In this document: positions 35,275-47,460 of the stretch, piece after piece
Numbering within the stretch: the first letter of the stretch is position 1
Layout: every line of letters begins with the position of its first letter
Origin: Lycorma delicatula
Taxonomy: Eukaryota > Arthropoda > Insecta > Hemiptera > Fulgoridae
Direction of reading: 5' to 3'
Assembly: GCF_047948215.1 (NCBI RefSeq)
Contig: NC_134455.1
Location: 223,986,526 to 224,050,525, forward strand
Length of the DNA: 64,000 nt
Notes under the pieces: model-generated
What the model saw: the letters and a program-made list of their open reading frames with translations, nothing else
What the model was told of the DNA's origin: nothing
Databases searched by the model: none
Position numbers and translations under genes: made by a program

Positions 35275-35940
35275 TCTGATGTAGACACCACATGACTTAG
35301 TTGTACACCTATTAAATTACAAATACACATTTTTTCAAAATGAAAAGTACATAAAATTTTATTTCATTAATTTCTGATATGTTTTCATACCATTTTTTAT
35401 CGTTATTATTGAATTATTTATTAAAAGATTTTTTTTACAATCAGAGGTTAATAATTAATAAATCAATATATTTAAATTAAAAAAAAGTTAAAAAAGGTTG
35501 ATGAAGTCTGATTCAAACCGATGTACCTTCCCCTTATAAGTTCCAAATATTCATTAATTAAAATTTCATTTGACTATAACTCTGGAACCAATGAAAATAA
35601 GTACCACTTATTATGTATCGTTGAAAAGCTCTCAATGAAGGATTATTACTGCTATGAGAAAAAGCTCAAAATCCAGATTTTTTTTTTGGATTTTGGGCTT
35701 TTTTTAACACTTTTGGTCCAGTCGATTGCAATCAAAAGGGGAGTTGCACAACTAGATGTTACAACAGTCCTAAATCCAAAATTTCAACATACAACATGCT
35801 AATCAATTTTGAATTATGCGAGGTACATACGTTCATACGTGTATGCAAATGTCATGCCAAAACTAGTCAAAATGGATATTCCCGTTGAAATCTGAAAACC
35901 GAAATTTTTCAGATTTTACTTCTTACAAGGAAGTAATAAA
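35275..35940. repeat. Dispersed repeat X, long copy 1 (~0.67 kb)
   Basis: It shares essentially its full length with 57255-57912: gtagacaccacatgacttag, tacaatcagaggttaataat, gtctgattcaaaccgatgta, ccaatgaaaataagtaccac, gttgaaaagctctcaatgaa, caactagatgttacaacagt and tgccaaaactagtcaaaatg. It ends in a small inverted motif (acttcttacaaggaagta). There is no long ORF and no tRNA-like promoter, so it is best described as an unclassified non-autonomous repeat. The short ORF at 35521-35802 is part of it. Confidence 0.88.
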
Positions 35941-36289
35941 ATGACCGTGGAGGAGAAGAAAAGGTATGGCTTCACCACACCAGCAATCTTACAAAAACTT
36001 AAATTCTCTGATAAGCAACTTTCCTTTTTCAAAACCATTTTCTGTCTTCAAAAATTTGAAAATCACTTCTAGCTTTCCTGGAATCCTTCACTTAACAAAA
36101 ATGTAAGTGTTGGGATTGAACTGGTTTTTTTGTAATGTTTTATCTTAAGAAAAAATTTCAAAACAAAAGTATCTAAGAAGTTCGATTAAAATTATTATTT
36201 CTCAAACGTGTTTTACCTTCAGAAAAATGAAATAAAATATATAGATGCTCATGAGGATCAAGCCTTCTTACCTCCAATTGTTGGTTCTA

Positions 36290-37100
36290 GCCCCCAAACC
36301 CTTGATTATAAAAAAAATACTGTGATAGAAAATACACAATGTATCCGTGCAGTACATATGATGATACAGTATATATGTTATTACATATGATGATAAGTTC
36401 CTTAACTCTTTTACCCAAATTATACATGCGATATCTTGATGCTAGGGGAACATCTAATAGCAGCGGTAATTGTTTCTTAATGATTTCCAAGTAAATGTTA
36501 GAATTTAGACGACTGGGAGAATGAATTTCTGATCATAAACTAGACCACACTACACATTGACGCTAAGTAGGTGTTGAAAATTACATTCTACTGTCGTGTG
36601 TGGATTGACTTCTGCCTAATATTTATTGCAAAGATTGTTGATGCTGTTCCGAGCAAACTGAGCCTCGTCAGTAAATAAAATGAACCTGTGCAATCAGCAG
36701 TTCATATTCAACCAGTTGCAATATTGCAAACAAAAAGAAGGATTGAAGATTTTTTTAGTTGAAGATATTTTACTCGTTGATTATGGAAAGGATACAGTTT
36801 GTTGTTACGAAGTTTCCTCGACACCGTAAACTGAGAAACTCTGAAACGCTGGGAAAGGCGTCTTACACTAACACCCGGACTGCGTTGAGTATCTTTCATA
36901 ATATTTCAATATTAGCATCATGATGTGCAGAACAGTCGCGGAGAGTACTAATGCTGGGAAACGCCGTTTCCTAGCGTATGGAAAGTCCCACTAATTGTTT
37001 CTTAGGATTTGGAACTCTGCGAAAAGGAAAATGTCTTTGATATTCTACAGGCAGAAGCAATTGCATTTCCAACACACAGTCCCAAGATATTTACTGTGTC
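36290..37100 (-). mobile_element. Tc1/mariner-like relic
   Basis: Minus strand: HTH region (VPNPKKQLVGLSIR at about 36980; DTQRSPGVSVRRLSQRFRVS and QFTVSRKLRNNKLYPFHNQR at 36708-36899), then LLTRLSLLGTASTIF- and HTTVECNFQHLLSVNVWSG-type text (36480-36690). These are the first half of a DDE transposase of the same broad family as 25130-26540. The catalytic second half is lost. It lies next to the dinucleotide tract at 37170. Confidence 0.7.
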
Positions 37101-37169
37101 GGCTTATTCCTTGTCGTAAATAACAAAGACATTGGTGCAGAATGATACCAATTAAAACAAATACACACT

Positions 37170-37218
<49 letters not shown>

Positions 37219-37244
37219 GCGCGCGCACACACACACACACACAC
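37170..37244. repeat. (CA)n(CG)n(CA)n compound microsatellite
   Basis: About 75 bp: alternating CA for roughly 34 bp, then about 11 CG dinucleotides, then CA again. Alternating purine-pyrimidine sequence of this length is the classic Z-DNA-forming type, and a pure (CG)n run is rare in AT-rich insect DNA. Confidence 0.95.
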
Positions 37245-38113
37245 TTAATTAAACTACACTGTATTTGTAAAAATTCACAGTAGTAACACAGAATATGCAA
37301 CACACTAATGACACGACATAAAATACATTGTTCACCAGCTGATTTCTGTTAACAATTTACGAAATCATAATATCTCCAGTGTTCAAGTTGACAGTGAGTT
37401 CGAGAAAGATACATAAACTTTATTGTCATTCACACAACATTAGTTCTGGTTTTATTAATTTTATTTTTATCTACAATAAAACATTATTTTTGGTATCATT
37501 ACACTTTTTAGGAAAGCAAACATGCTTTTTACGTGTAATCTCTTCATTTTCATATAAGTACTAATAAAATCAAATTTCTTGAACTTGTATCTGTTTTTTA
37601 TCGGGCTATTTTACATCAATTTTCTCACTATTAAATTCTCTACAAGTTTTGATATAAATTTTACGCATTTATTAGCCATTTAACAAAGTTTTTTATAAGA
37701 AACATAAAAAATCGTGTTTTTAGACAAGTTTTTCTGTTTTACGTCGGGAATTATGAAAACTACTGTAGATATGATTGTTGAACCTGTTTTATTCAATTTT
37801 TCAGATCAAAAGTCAAAAGAAACCGTCAAGTATACCCCTTAACTTGGGTTTCTAGAATTTCAGAATAGTTTTATTGGAATCAAGACGAAATCTTTCGCTA
37901 GCCATAACTCGCTAATGGAGCGTTTCCGGACCCATGTTTGTTGAACGTTTTTCATTATTTGCGCTGATAGAATGAGCTCAGAAAGCGCCAGTAGCACAAT
38001 GTGAATCATTTTCTAAAAAACGAACATACCCTCAAAATCTCGTGTCTCTAAACTGTAGTACTTTAAGCTGGGCGTTGATGAGTGAATGAATCGGTCAGTC
38101 AGGACATCTTTTG
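37245..38113. other. Intergenic, no feature seen
   Basis: AT-rich sequence between the microsatellite and the TIR-bounded mariner relative. I recognise no coding or repeat sequence. Confidence 0.5.
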
Positions 38114-38115
38114 TA

Positions 38116-39441
38116 TAAAGAGTGGAGCAGAGGAAACGCATGTTTTTTTTAACAAGTACTACTCAATGGTGACTGGAGGTATTGACTTTCGTCGACCTTT
38201 GGCGGACAGCTCAGACTACGCAGTTTCAGTCGCTATGGAGCATTGGACCGTAGAACATCGTGTGTTTGCTGTCGAGCAGCTTTTTAAAAACAAGATTCTG
38301 TGGTCATGGTTCAACGTCGCTTCTGTCGAAATTTTAATGTCGAACGTCGAGGTGCAGTTCCATTTTGAAACACCATACACCGATGGATTGAGGCGTTTAG
38401 AAGTACTGAATCTATGATGAAGGAAGACCTGGCTTTCCCTGTCAGTTCGATCTTCGGAAAACGTAGATAGGGTTAAGAAGGGCAGTTCTTGCTAGTCCGA
38501 TAAGATCCTCTAGACGACAAGCTGTAACGCTGGGTATATCACGTCATTCACTTCATCGCACTTTACACTGTAATCTCAAATTTCACTCATACAAAATAAT
38601 GATCGTCCAGCAGCTAATTGAAAGGGATTTTGTGCAACGCAATGAATTTTGTGGCATAATGAACGCTATTCTTATAGAAGATGAAAACGACCTAGTAATG
38701 ATGAGTGCCGAAGCCCATTTCCATCTGGATGGCTAAGTTAGTGTATAGAACTGTCTGTACTGGGAGTCCGAGAACCCATGTGAACTACAACAAAAACCTC
38801 TCCACAGGTCAAAAGTAACAGGGTGGTGCGGTATGTCCAAGGTAGGGGTTGTTGGTCCTTATTTTTTTGAAGAGTGGGAACCACAGTTACAGTGACATCA
38901 GCGCGCTACATCGACATGTTAAACAAATTCCTGCATCCAGAACTGGAAAGGCATCGGGTGAGCATGTGAAAAATGTGTTTCCAACAGGATGGTGTCTCAG
39001 CTTACACGGATCATCGACTGAAGTGGTTTGACAAATGTTTCCTGGACATATAATTTAACGATTCGGCGATGTTTCTTGGCCCCCACGCTTTCCCGATTTA
39101 TCGATTTGTAACTTCTTTTTGTAGGGCTACCTGAAATCAAGAGTGTACGTGAACATACCACAGACAATCGAAGACCTGAAAATTTCCATTCGTCAAGGAA
39201 CTGAAGCCGTGTCGAATGAAATGTTGGAGAAAGCCGTGCACAGCTTTGAGGATAGGCTCCTAATTTGCGTCCGACAAGAACGTCATCTTACGGACATTAT
39301 TTTCCGAACCTAATTAAGGTATGTTAATTTCAAAAATGCAATGAAAATGTTATTATTTAATCTAAAACTTTTTTTCCGTAATTAAAACAACCGAAGTTAT
39401 TCAGTAGTGAAAATCATGCGTTTTCTCTGCTCCACCCTTTA
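38116..39441 (+). mobile_element. TIR-bounded mariner relative (DUF4817/DDE type), 1.3 kb
   Basis: Inverted repeats 38114-38142 and 39415-39443 (tataaagagtggagcagagg against its partner tataaagggtggagcagaga) match at about 27 of 29 positions and end at TA on both sides. The transposase starts at about 38235 (MEHWTVEHRVFAVEQLFKNK) and ends at about 39312 (VSNEMLEKAVHSFEDRL ... RHLTDIIFRT stop). Between them are recognisable blocks (IMMNA-type first-Asp region at 38640-38740, MFPGHIISRFGDV, FPDLSICNFFL with the third Asp changed to Asn). Several frameshifts and stops break the ORF. Complete ends with a decayed gene suggest it was mobilised intact and then decayed in place. Confidence 0.88.
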
Positions 39442-39443
39442 TA

Positions 39444-40375
39444 AGACTAGCCGGTCAGTGGGTTCTGCCCACTATGTTCATTAAACTCATGATTATGATA
39501 AACAAAAATTAAAGTTTGTTCAATTTAAAAAAAAAATTATCAGTGTATTGTAATTTTTATAGAGCAACAATTTGATCAGTACAGGACTCGAAACTTCAGA
39601 GTGATCTGAAGACTGCGCGTATCAAAATAAACGGCCTCCATCTTAAAGATAGTAGCTGTAGTTGGTTAATGGTCCTTCATATGGGTAAAAATGTATTTTG
39701 CTCGGTTTTAGCGTTACCCGACAAGCACCACTAGAAGGTGACCGTACGTCATTTTTATTTTATGTTTTTTTAGTCAAGTAATCGAAGGCACATATATCGC
39801 GTCGCATTTACAGTAACAGTGGCAGTGGCTGTGTTGGTTGAGCCGCAGCGCCGTATACACCGTCACACCCCTTAATAAATCGAAATTCAAAAATCCTGAA
39901 AATAGTTTTTAAATATTATTTGAAGAGTATTTATTTATAAGTAAATATCTCGTTTGGTATAATCAGAAATTGGGAAAATTTGCATACATTGTTCAAAATT
40001 TTTTTACCTTTCTTTGCCCCTTTGAAGGTCTAATTTCGAAAAATTTTGGAACTGGTTTTTAGATATTGACATGAAGATTATACACACCAAAAATGAAGTC
40101 TTCATTTGTTAACGAAAAATTTAAAAAAAAGTAAAATTCAATATTACTCCATTTTAACACTTTAAACTCGAAATTTCAAAAAATCCTTTCTTCTAGTCTT
40201 CTAGTATGCATTTTCACTATAATAAGAACGTATACAAATTTTCTCCAATTTATCGTCAGCAGGTTTTGCTGAGCATTGATTATGAATCGATCAGAACATA
40301 CTTTATAGATACAGATTAATCATCCGTAAACTATGCCCTGAAGTAAAATGTACGAAGGCAGAGAATTTGTATTAA
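39444..40375. other. Intergenic, no gene seen
   Basis: Mostly AT-rich. The stretch 39590-39870 is less AT-rich and could be the edge of a further transposon (possibly the 5' leader of the LINE that follows), but I cannot identify it. Confidence 0.4.
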
Positions 40376-43300
40376 AGATCTTGATGCCCTCACGACTAAG
40401 GAGGGTGGTCGTGAGGGCACCCTCCTCCCACCACCTCACCACCTTCATGTAGTGAGGGTGGTGAGGGAGATTGCAGAGGTGCAAGAGAAAGTGGGGCAGA
40501 TCCTTAGGTTGAAACCTGTCTACTCGGTAACGCAGGTGGCTACATTACAAATTAACAAGGGGGTGGCAGAGAAGCTCCTCAGGGTGGGGCGCCTGCAAGT
40601 TGGAGTGGTGATGTGCAGGTAGCAGTAGATATGGAGGTGGAAAGGTGCTTCCGTTGTTGGGACAGGGACCATAAGGCCTCTAAGTGCCAGGGTCCTAACA
40701 GAACCAAATGTTGTTTTAACTGCGGAAAATATGGACATTTTAAGTCGGTGCAGGGAGCCGGCGACCTGCAAAAAGTGTGGCGCGGAGGACCATAGGTATG
40801 GAAGCCATACAATAGGTATGGCACTATACCTACAATAGGTATGCCATACAATAGGAATGGAAGCTATACAGATAATAAAAATCTTGCAATTAAATACCAA
40901 GAGGTCTGGGCAAACCTGTTATGAGCTTTGGCAAGAGGGGTTGGCGGAGAGTTGCTGATGGTCTCGGAGCTCAATAGAAGAATAGTGGCAAATGCTAGAT
41001 GGTTTACAGATCTAGTAGGAGACTGTGCCATTGCCATGGTTGAAGATAGGAGTCATATAACCAGCAAGGGTGGTGGCAGAGGATTTGTTTGGGTTGCGGT
41101 GCTGTAGGGTACTAGTTCAGCTGTTACGTTTATCTGAACATACAGTTAGAGAAATTCTCTGAGCTTTTGGAGGGGCCGGCCTCTAAGGTTAGATGTAGGA
41201 GGAGCCCAATAATAATAGGAGGTGACTTTAATGCTAAGAGCCACGAGTGAGGTACTGGAGTTACTAACAAACGGGGAAGGCAGCTTGCGAGAATCTATGG
41301 CTTCCCTGGAAATGGTGTACATTAATGAATTTGGGGCGCATACGTTCCACAGGAGAGGAATGGGATCAGTTCTGGATCTGACATTTGTTAGTGAGTCCCA
41401 TATTGGTCGACTCAATGGCAACTTTTGGAGAGTGAGACGCTCAGCGATCACAGCTGTATTGAAGTGGTTGCTGGGTCTCCTCTACATGGATCAGTAGAGG
41501 AGATACGGTCCGGAAGGAACAAGATGAATCAGGAAAGGTCCTGAATCATGAGGAGCTCTCAAATACCTGTCCTTAGGGAGGTATTCTTGAAGAAGGTGGA
41601 GGATTAGGATAAGACCAAATTAGAAGAGGTACATCAGAATATAGTGGAAGCCTGTAGATAGGTCGTTGAGGATAGTCGGAACCAGTCAAGGCACGTAGAA
41701 AATGAAAGGGCGGCACTCATCTTGAGACGGGCAAGGAAGGATCTCAGAAGGGCCATTGATAGATCCAAGAGGAAGAGGTGGCATGATATGTGCGATAAGT
41801 TAAACGAGAACCCCTTTGGGGACGCGTATTGTACAGTCATGAGCAGGTTTGGGAAGGTCCTGTCTAGACTGCCCGAAGCTCAATTGGGGAAAACCCTTCG
41901 AGAAGTGTTTCCCCATGATGGTAATTGTAGGCGCCAGGAGATAGCTGCTGTGGAGATTCCTCGGTTAACGGCGGAAGAGGTAGAATATGCCGTCACTAAG
42001 CTCAGGCCGCATAAAAGAGTGGGCCCTGATGGGGTAACGGCCGAAGCTCTGAAAGTGATTGTGAAAACGTTCCCCATGTCATTATTGAAACCGTTTAATC
42101 AGGCCATATGTAGAGAGAGTATCCCGATGACATGGAAGGCGGCCAGACTGGTTCTGGTTCCGAAGGAGGAGTTGTTTCAGGCCAATTTCCCTAATTAATA
42201 CGTTGAGGAAGTTGTTTGAGGTTCTACTTGCCAGGAGACTGAATATGGAGTTGAAGGAACGGGTTGGGCTGTCATGGAGATAGTATGGCTTCAGGAAGGG
42301 ACGGTTCACCATTGATGCAATTATGAGTGTCATGGAAATGGTCAATAACGCTGCAAAGGGGACGAGGCACACTATGAAGATACCTTTAGTGATCTTAATC
42401 GACACTAGAAATGCATTCAATAGCATTAAGTGGAATGATATTTTAGATAGTCTGGCCGACGAGAAGATTTCTCCCTATCTGGTTAGGATGATCCAGGAAT
42501 ACCTGACAGGTAGGGAGATGAGAATCACTATAGAGGAAGGAGAACAGGTCGTCGTAGCCAAGAAAAGAGAGGTGCCCCAGGGGTCAATCTTGGGACCCCT
42601 GTTACGGAATGTGGCTTACACGGCCTTTTAGGGGTTAAATTGTCTCCGGGGGTTGAATTAACAGCTTATGCTGATGGACTTGCAGTGGTGATGACGGGAA
42701 GAATTGTCCAAAAGGTTCGGACTCGTGCAAATGAAACACTGCAACGTGTTGTCCAGTGGATGAAGGACAGGGACTGGAAGTCTTGGCTCGCAAGACAATT
42801 ATGATCCCGATGGCAGTTAGGAGAAAGATCCCTCAATTTTTGGTTGAGGTTAAGGTACGAAGGTGACCTTATCGAGGAAAGTCAAATACCTTGGTGTTTG
42901 GCTGAGCTCTGGGAGAGGCTTCTCGACCTATGTGGAGGAATTAGTCAGGAAGGCCAAACGGGTGAGCCTGGCGGTTTGCAGGCTGATGGCAAACGTCTGG
43001 GGATTCAAAGTCTCCAAACGGCGGGTTATTGTTGCCATAGTCATTTCAGCGATGTTGTATGCAGCCCCGGTATGGTCAGAAACCCTTGGAGTGGCGAGAA
43101 ACCGAATGAGGATAGAGAGGACATACAGACGGCTAGCCATCAGAGTGGCGCAGGCGTACCGCACTATCTCGCTTGAGGCAGTGCTGGTGATAGCCGAGAT
43201 GCCTTGGGTGAATTTGCTTGCAGAGGAAAGGCGAGATCGGTATCTGGGAGTGGAGAAAGATGTGGCTAGGGCTGCCCTGTTAGATCGTTGGCAAACTAGG

Positions 43301-43868
43301 TTGGAAAGATGCGTCAACTGGTCGCTGGACGTATAAGTTTATCCCATGTATTAGAACATGGTGTGATAGGAAGCATGGGGAGACTTTGAGACGGTTCAAT
43401 AGTTATCGGGCCATGGACCGTTCAATAAGTTCCTATACGCCAGGAAGAGACGCACAACCCCGGGGTGTCAATATTGTGGTCTCTCGGATGACGCGAACAC
43501 ACTTTCTTGGAGTGTCCGAGGTGGGCGGCGATGCGGCCAGTTAGTGGGCAAATTTTCCCAGAGGAAGTGACGGAAAGGATGCTTAATTCTGATGACGAAT
43601 GGAACAAGTGTTGTAAATGGTTCAAAGAAGTTCTTTCTACCAAGATGAACGAAGAAGAGCATTAGAAGGTAGTATTGCTGGTGGGTGAGCCAGCTCCCAG
43701 GGGTGGGCAGCGGGGGTTCAACCGGATCGTCGTTGCTGGGTGCCCTCGGAAGACGCCTGAAGCTGTGGCTCGAAGGCTAGGTGAATGTGCCCGTTGACAC
43801 GCATGATGGTGATGAAAACCTTATTAGGTATTCCGTTACCACGTCGTTGGGAGGAGTGGGAGTTTCTG
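40376..43868 (+). mobile_element. R1-like non-LTR retrotransposon, near full length, degenerate
   Basis: Plus strand, in order. Gag end with CCHC knuckles at 40640-40800 (RCFRCWDRDHKASKCQGPNR, CFNCGKYGHFK ... CKKCGAEDHR). Endonuclease at 40880-41480 (LQLNTKRSGQTCYELWQEGL; PIIIGGDFNAKSHE then a stop in place of W; VLDLTFVSESH). RT at 41700-42800 (KRVGPDGVTAEALKV, FRPISLINTLRKLFEVLLAR, VILIDTRNAFNSIKWNDI, VPQGSILGPL, LTAYADGLAVV). Thumb at 42863-43336 (KYLGVWLSSGRGF, MLYAAPVWSETLG). C-terminal zinc region at 43440-43530 (CQYCGLSDDAN). The RT catalytic YADD reads YADG, so one metal-binding Asp is lost. Frameshifts occur between all blocks. It is a different subfamily from the element at 51158-54342. 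Confidence 0.87.
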
Positions 43869-43932
43869 GATCAAAAGTCAGAAACGAGGAAAAAAAACAG
43901 CAGCGTGAACCTTTGGTGTTACGTTAATTTTT
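43869..43932. repeat. 64-bp direct repeat, copy 1
   Basis: gatcaaaagtcagaaacgag, then the A-run, then acagcagcgtgaacctttgg and tgttacgttaattttt recurs nearly perfectly at 44775-44839. Copy 1 lies between the R1-like LINE and the left inverted repeat of the next element. Confidence 0.9.
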
Positions 43933-43960
43933 TAATACATTCCTGCAAAAGTTGATATGG

Positions 43961-46149
43961 AAGGCACAGAGGGCTTGAACTACTTTTTACATCGACTGAC
44001 CTAAGACCCCTGATTTTTTGTTGGATATGATAGTTTAACACTTTGGAAGTAATTTAAAAAAAAAATTAAAATCGCCTCATGATAACCTTAAAAAGTAAAA
44101 TCGTTTGAAAGATTTTTAGTGTGAATTACGCACATATTATGTTTCATTTCAATTATATCCTACGATATAAACTATGTAAACCTATGTAATAAACTATGTT
44201 TACTATGCAAACCTGTTAAGTACTCGAAATACATTCATTTTCTATACAATTAATCCAAATACTAATTGTTTAAAACAGAGTTCAATCATTGATGTTATTA
44301 GTTCCACAAATAAAATTGCCGGTTGAAAGTTTTATGAAATTTTTTTGTTTTGTAATCGCGAAGTTATTGATGTTCTTAATGCGTAAATTATTAATCAAGT
44401 GCATGTTCAAGTAGGGCAAATTATTGATAAGATAGAACACTGTTAGGAACAAGATATTACTAATTTTAAATATTTCATTTTATATGAAAGTATTAGGTTT
44501 AACACTAATTGGTTTATATTATGAATATATTAACTGATCGAGAATAAATTTATTTTGCATTTTTACAGTAATTTAAAATATACGGTTCGATTGAAAATAA
44601 TATTTACAATCTTTTAAACACAAAGATTAATATATTTATTCAGAGACAGCTCGTAGTAACTTATTTTTTATACTCAGAATGAGATGTTCTAATTTTCCGT
44701 TATTCCAAGTCTACTTGAAATCTGAATGCACATGCACTGATTCGCTGTAAGAGCTCAGTCCCGTGTTAATTCTAGATCAAAAGTCAGAAACGAGGGAAAA
44801 AACAGCAGCGTGAACCTTTGGTGTTACGTTAATTTTTAATTTCAAATGACTCGGGAAAATTATTGATATTATTCATTCACAAAATCTGGCTTTAAATCAG
44901 CAATCGACAACTTTTTGGAAATCTGCAAAACAGTTGACAAATGGCAGACATTTTGCTCTGGCTCGCAATTTACTCGCAACAAATCAATTTTGTTTAACAA
45001 AGTTTTACATGCGTTCCCATCGCATCCAGCAAAAAATGGTTCTCCGTAGTTGATTTGCTGCTGAAAATTGCATGAGTTTGCCCAATACAAACTTTCCTCT
45101 TCGAACTTCAGAAGCATATGCTTAAAAAGAGTGTTTACAACTTCAAGCATCAAATGCAATTCTGGGGATAGGATGATATCGATGATTTCCATATCCTCTT
45201 TCGAACAAGAATTGGTTGACAGATACAATTTTCATATAATTTCGCGTTTTCTTTTTTACTTCTGGCTTCTTTCTATGCCTCGTATTGTTTTAAACAGCTT
45301 GAAAGTGTCTGCAGCGGAGCAGCATTGTGTAATACGTTCTTATGTGCTGTGCACCATACACTAGGAAAACAGCTTGAATGCGAAATAATCCCTACTAACA
45401 AATTAGCTAATTTCAAGTGTGTGGCAAGTGTGAATCTTGGCGATTCATTAATCTTCAATAACGACCACAGCTTGGACGTGTCCAGACACGTTCTCATGAT
45501 TTTCTTGTATCCCTTCTGCCAAACCAATGATAAGTAGCTTTTTAATTTCTGAATACTTAAACTTATTCGTAATAGTGCATTTCCGTATTTTTTCGCGGTT
45601 TCCGTTTTGGTGTTTGCTCATCTGTACTCTTCGTTTGCGCTAAGACTCCTTCCGCTTAGCTTTTTAAAGACACCCATATCGTCAAAAATCCTCTACTGTT
45701 CTCTATACCTATTTCTACATGACCAAGCACTTCATTATGCATCCTTTGTACTTTGGCAAAAAGTTTTCATAATATTTTCAACAGGCAATTTTATTTATGG
45801 AAAAATTAACATCAATAATTGAACTGTTATGTTTTAAAAATTAGTATTTGTATTAATTGCATTGAAAGATTAATATATTGTTGAATAATTAACAGGTTTA
45901 CACAGTAAACCCGTTATTAAAATATTATAACTTATATTGTAGGGAATAACTGAAATGAAAAATATTCTTTACGTAAATCACACTAAACAAATTAAAACCA
46001 TTTTTTTAAAGGCGATTTTTTTTACCAAGACACGATTATAGTTTTATTTTTTGAAATTACTTCTAAAGGGCTAAACTACCATATCCAAAAAAAAAAAATC
46101 CGGAGTTTTATATCAGTCGAATTAATACTGGTTCAAGCCCACTGTGAAG
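43961..46149 (-). mobile_element. Unclassified TIR element with a conserved protein of unknown family
   Basis: About 120 bp at 43961-44080 is repeated in inverted orientation at about 46020-46149; shared strings include gggcttgaac, tcgactga, ggatatg-tagttta and gaagtaattt. Between them the minus strand 44869-45527 encodes a two-frame protein. One part is LWSLLKINESPRFTLATHLK and LANLLVGIISHSSCFPSVWC. The other is ILSPELHLMLEVVNTLFKHM, LLKFEEESLYWANSCNFQQQ and GNACKTLLNKIDLLR. The PELH...GNACK-LL-K-DLL pattern recalls a protein family common in arthropod and cnidarian genomes that I believe is transposon-derived, but I cannot name the superfamily. The protein is truncated, frame-shifted once and ends at a stop (FVNE). 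Confidence 0.6.
44775..44839. repeat. 64-bp direct repeat, copy 2
   Basis: Near-identical to 43869-43932, about 0.9 kb downstream. It lies inside the unclassified TIR element, just beyond the stop codon of its protein. Confidence 0.9.
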
Positions 46150-46500
46150 GATAATCTGGTGCTCTAACATTAAGAAAGTAAACGTGAACATAATGTCTGA
46201 AAATGAGTTTTAGATTGATTTCATGAATACACTGCCATTCAGGTCATATTTTATAGAAGGATTTCGACTTTCTCTGAGAATAATGATGTCCATATACAAC
46301 TGTCAGCCTCTGAAATGAACAGAGTGAAGTTTTAACAAGTATGCTGAATATCGGAGTTCATTCCACTTCATTGGACAGATTTGCTGATGTGCAATAACGT
46401 ACTTGGGTCTGAGAAGAAGGAAATAGGAGACAATATGTAAATACATATATATATTTTCAAGAAGTTGAACCTCTGAATGTAATTAACTAAAAAAAAGCTC
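46150..46500. other. Intergenic, no feature seen
   Basis: A short AT-rich stretch between two non-autonomous-looking elements, without recognisable content. Confidence 0.5.
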
Positions 46501-47349
46501 GTGTGTACTTAAGTACGCACGTAAAAGAAGATACTTCTTTGGCGTAAATAAACAAAGAATTTTTTACACATTCAAACAAATTTGAACAGAGTCAAACAAT
46601 CGATAGACGTCATTAAATACCATGAATAAAATTTTGAATAAATAACACTTAAATAAAATAAAATATTTATTTTATGCAGTTTAAAAATAAATGAAGTATT
46701 CGTTGTCACATAAAACAAAGTTCATCGAATGTATTTCGATTAGTTTAGTTCCATTAATTCTTCGGATGACGATTGAATAGGCACGAGGGTTACCAGCGGC
46801 TTATGATGTGAAAGATATGATACAGTTTTATTTTATAATTGTGCATTTAAAAAAAAAAAATTGTTTTTGGTAAATTTAAAATTAGTTAAAGCAAAATCAA
46901 GAATTTAACTGAAGTGTGATATTTTCTGTGTCATTAAAAAATATAATTTTACTCATAAAAAATAATACTTACATAAATATAACCTCAAATCTTGATACTC
47001 AATTTTCACAAAAAAAGTAAAAAATATAAATATACGGTGCAACACAAATAAAGTTTTATGAATATGGCCAACAATATTCAAAGTTTAAAATATTTGTCTT
47101 GAGAAATCCGTGTATATAAATATATATTTATTACAACTTAATATCTGTTATGTTTACAACGTGTGCTAATCGCTTAATTGCATTGAAAGACTGGCTGAAT
47201 TAGAGACTACACGCATCTGGGTGCAAACTGATCCACTTGAGCCTGTGCAAATCTTTATGGTGTGTTACATCAGCGCGCGCAACTTCCGTAACTTGCTGAA
47301 AATACACCCTGATCAGTTTCTCCTAACGCGCCAAAAGAAGTATAACTTC
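46501..47349. mobile_element. Candidate short-TIR non-autonomous element
   Basis: gaagatacttctttggcg at 46527-46544 is inversely repeated at 47329-47349 (gaagttatacttcttttggcg on the other strand). Just outside the left arm is a near-perfect 20-bp palindrome (gtgtgtacttaagtacgcac, 46501-46520). There is no ORF. The right end carries a GC-richer block (47180-47330), unlike the AT-rich interior. It could be a MITE or the two ends of a longer element that lost its centre. Confidence 0.5.
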
Positions 47350-47431
47350 AACAATATATTAATGATAAGAAAATTAATAATAAAGTAACTTTAATTCGAC
47401 ACCTCAACCACTTTTTATTTTAGCTGCTATT

Positions 47432-47460
47432 GGCGCAGAGCAGACCACGTGCTCTGCGCC
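47432..47460. repeat. GC-rich hairpin at the palindrome end
   Basis: ggcgcagagca and tgctctgcgcc form a perfect 11-bp stem with a 7-nt loop. The mirror copy near 48508-48537 has a few mismatches. Hairpins at the element ends resemble recombination or transposase signals. Confidence 0.8.

Noticed and set aside
37091..37303. Cys/Val/Arg-rich 70-residue ORF
   Set aside because: It is the translation of the dinucleotide microsatellite.
40600..40900. Minus-strand ORFs rich in Pro/His/Tyr opposite the gag knuckles
   Set aside because: Shadow of the plus-strand CCHC-encoding sequence and of a small ccatacaataggtatgg repeat.
42082..42426. Minus-strand ORFs over the R1-like LINEs (for example 41880-42077, 42928-43317, 54049-54372)
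   Set aside because: They mirror GC-richer LINE coding sequence on the opposite strand and have no family match.
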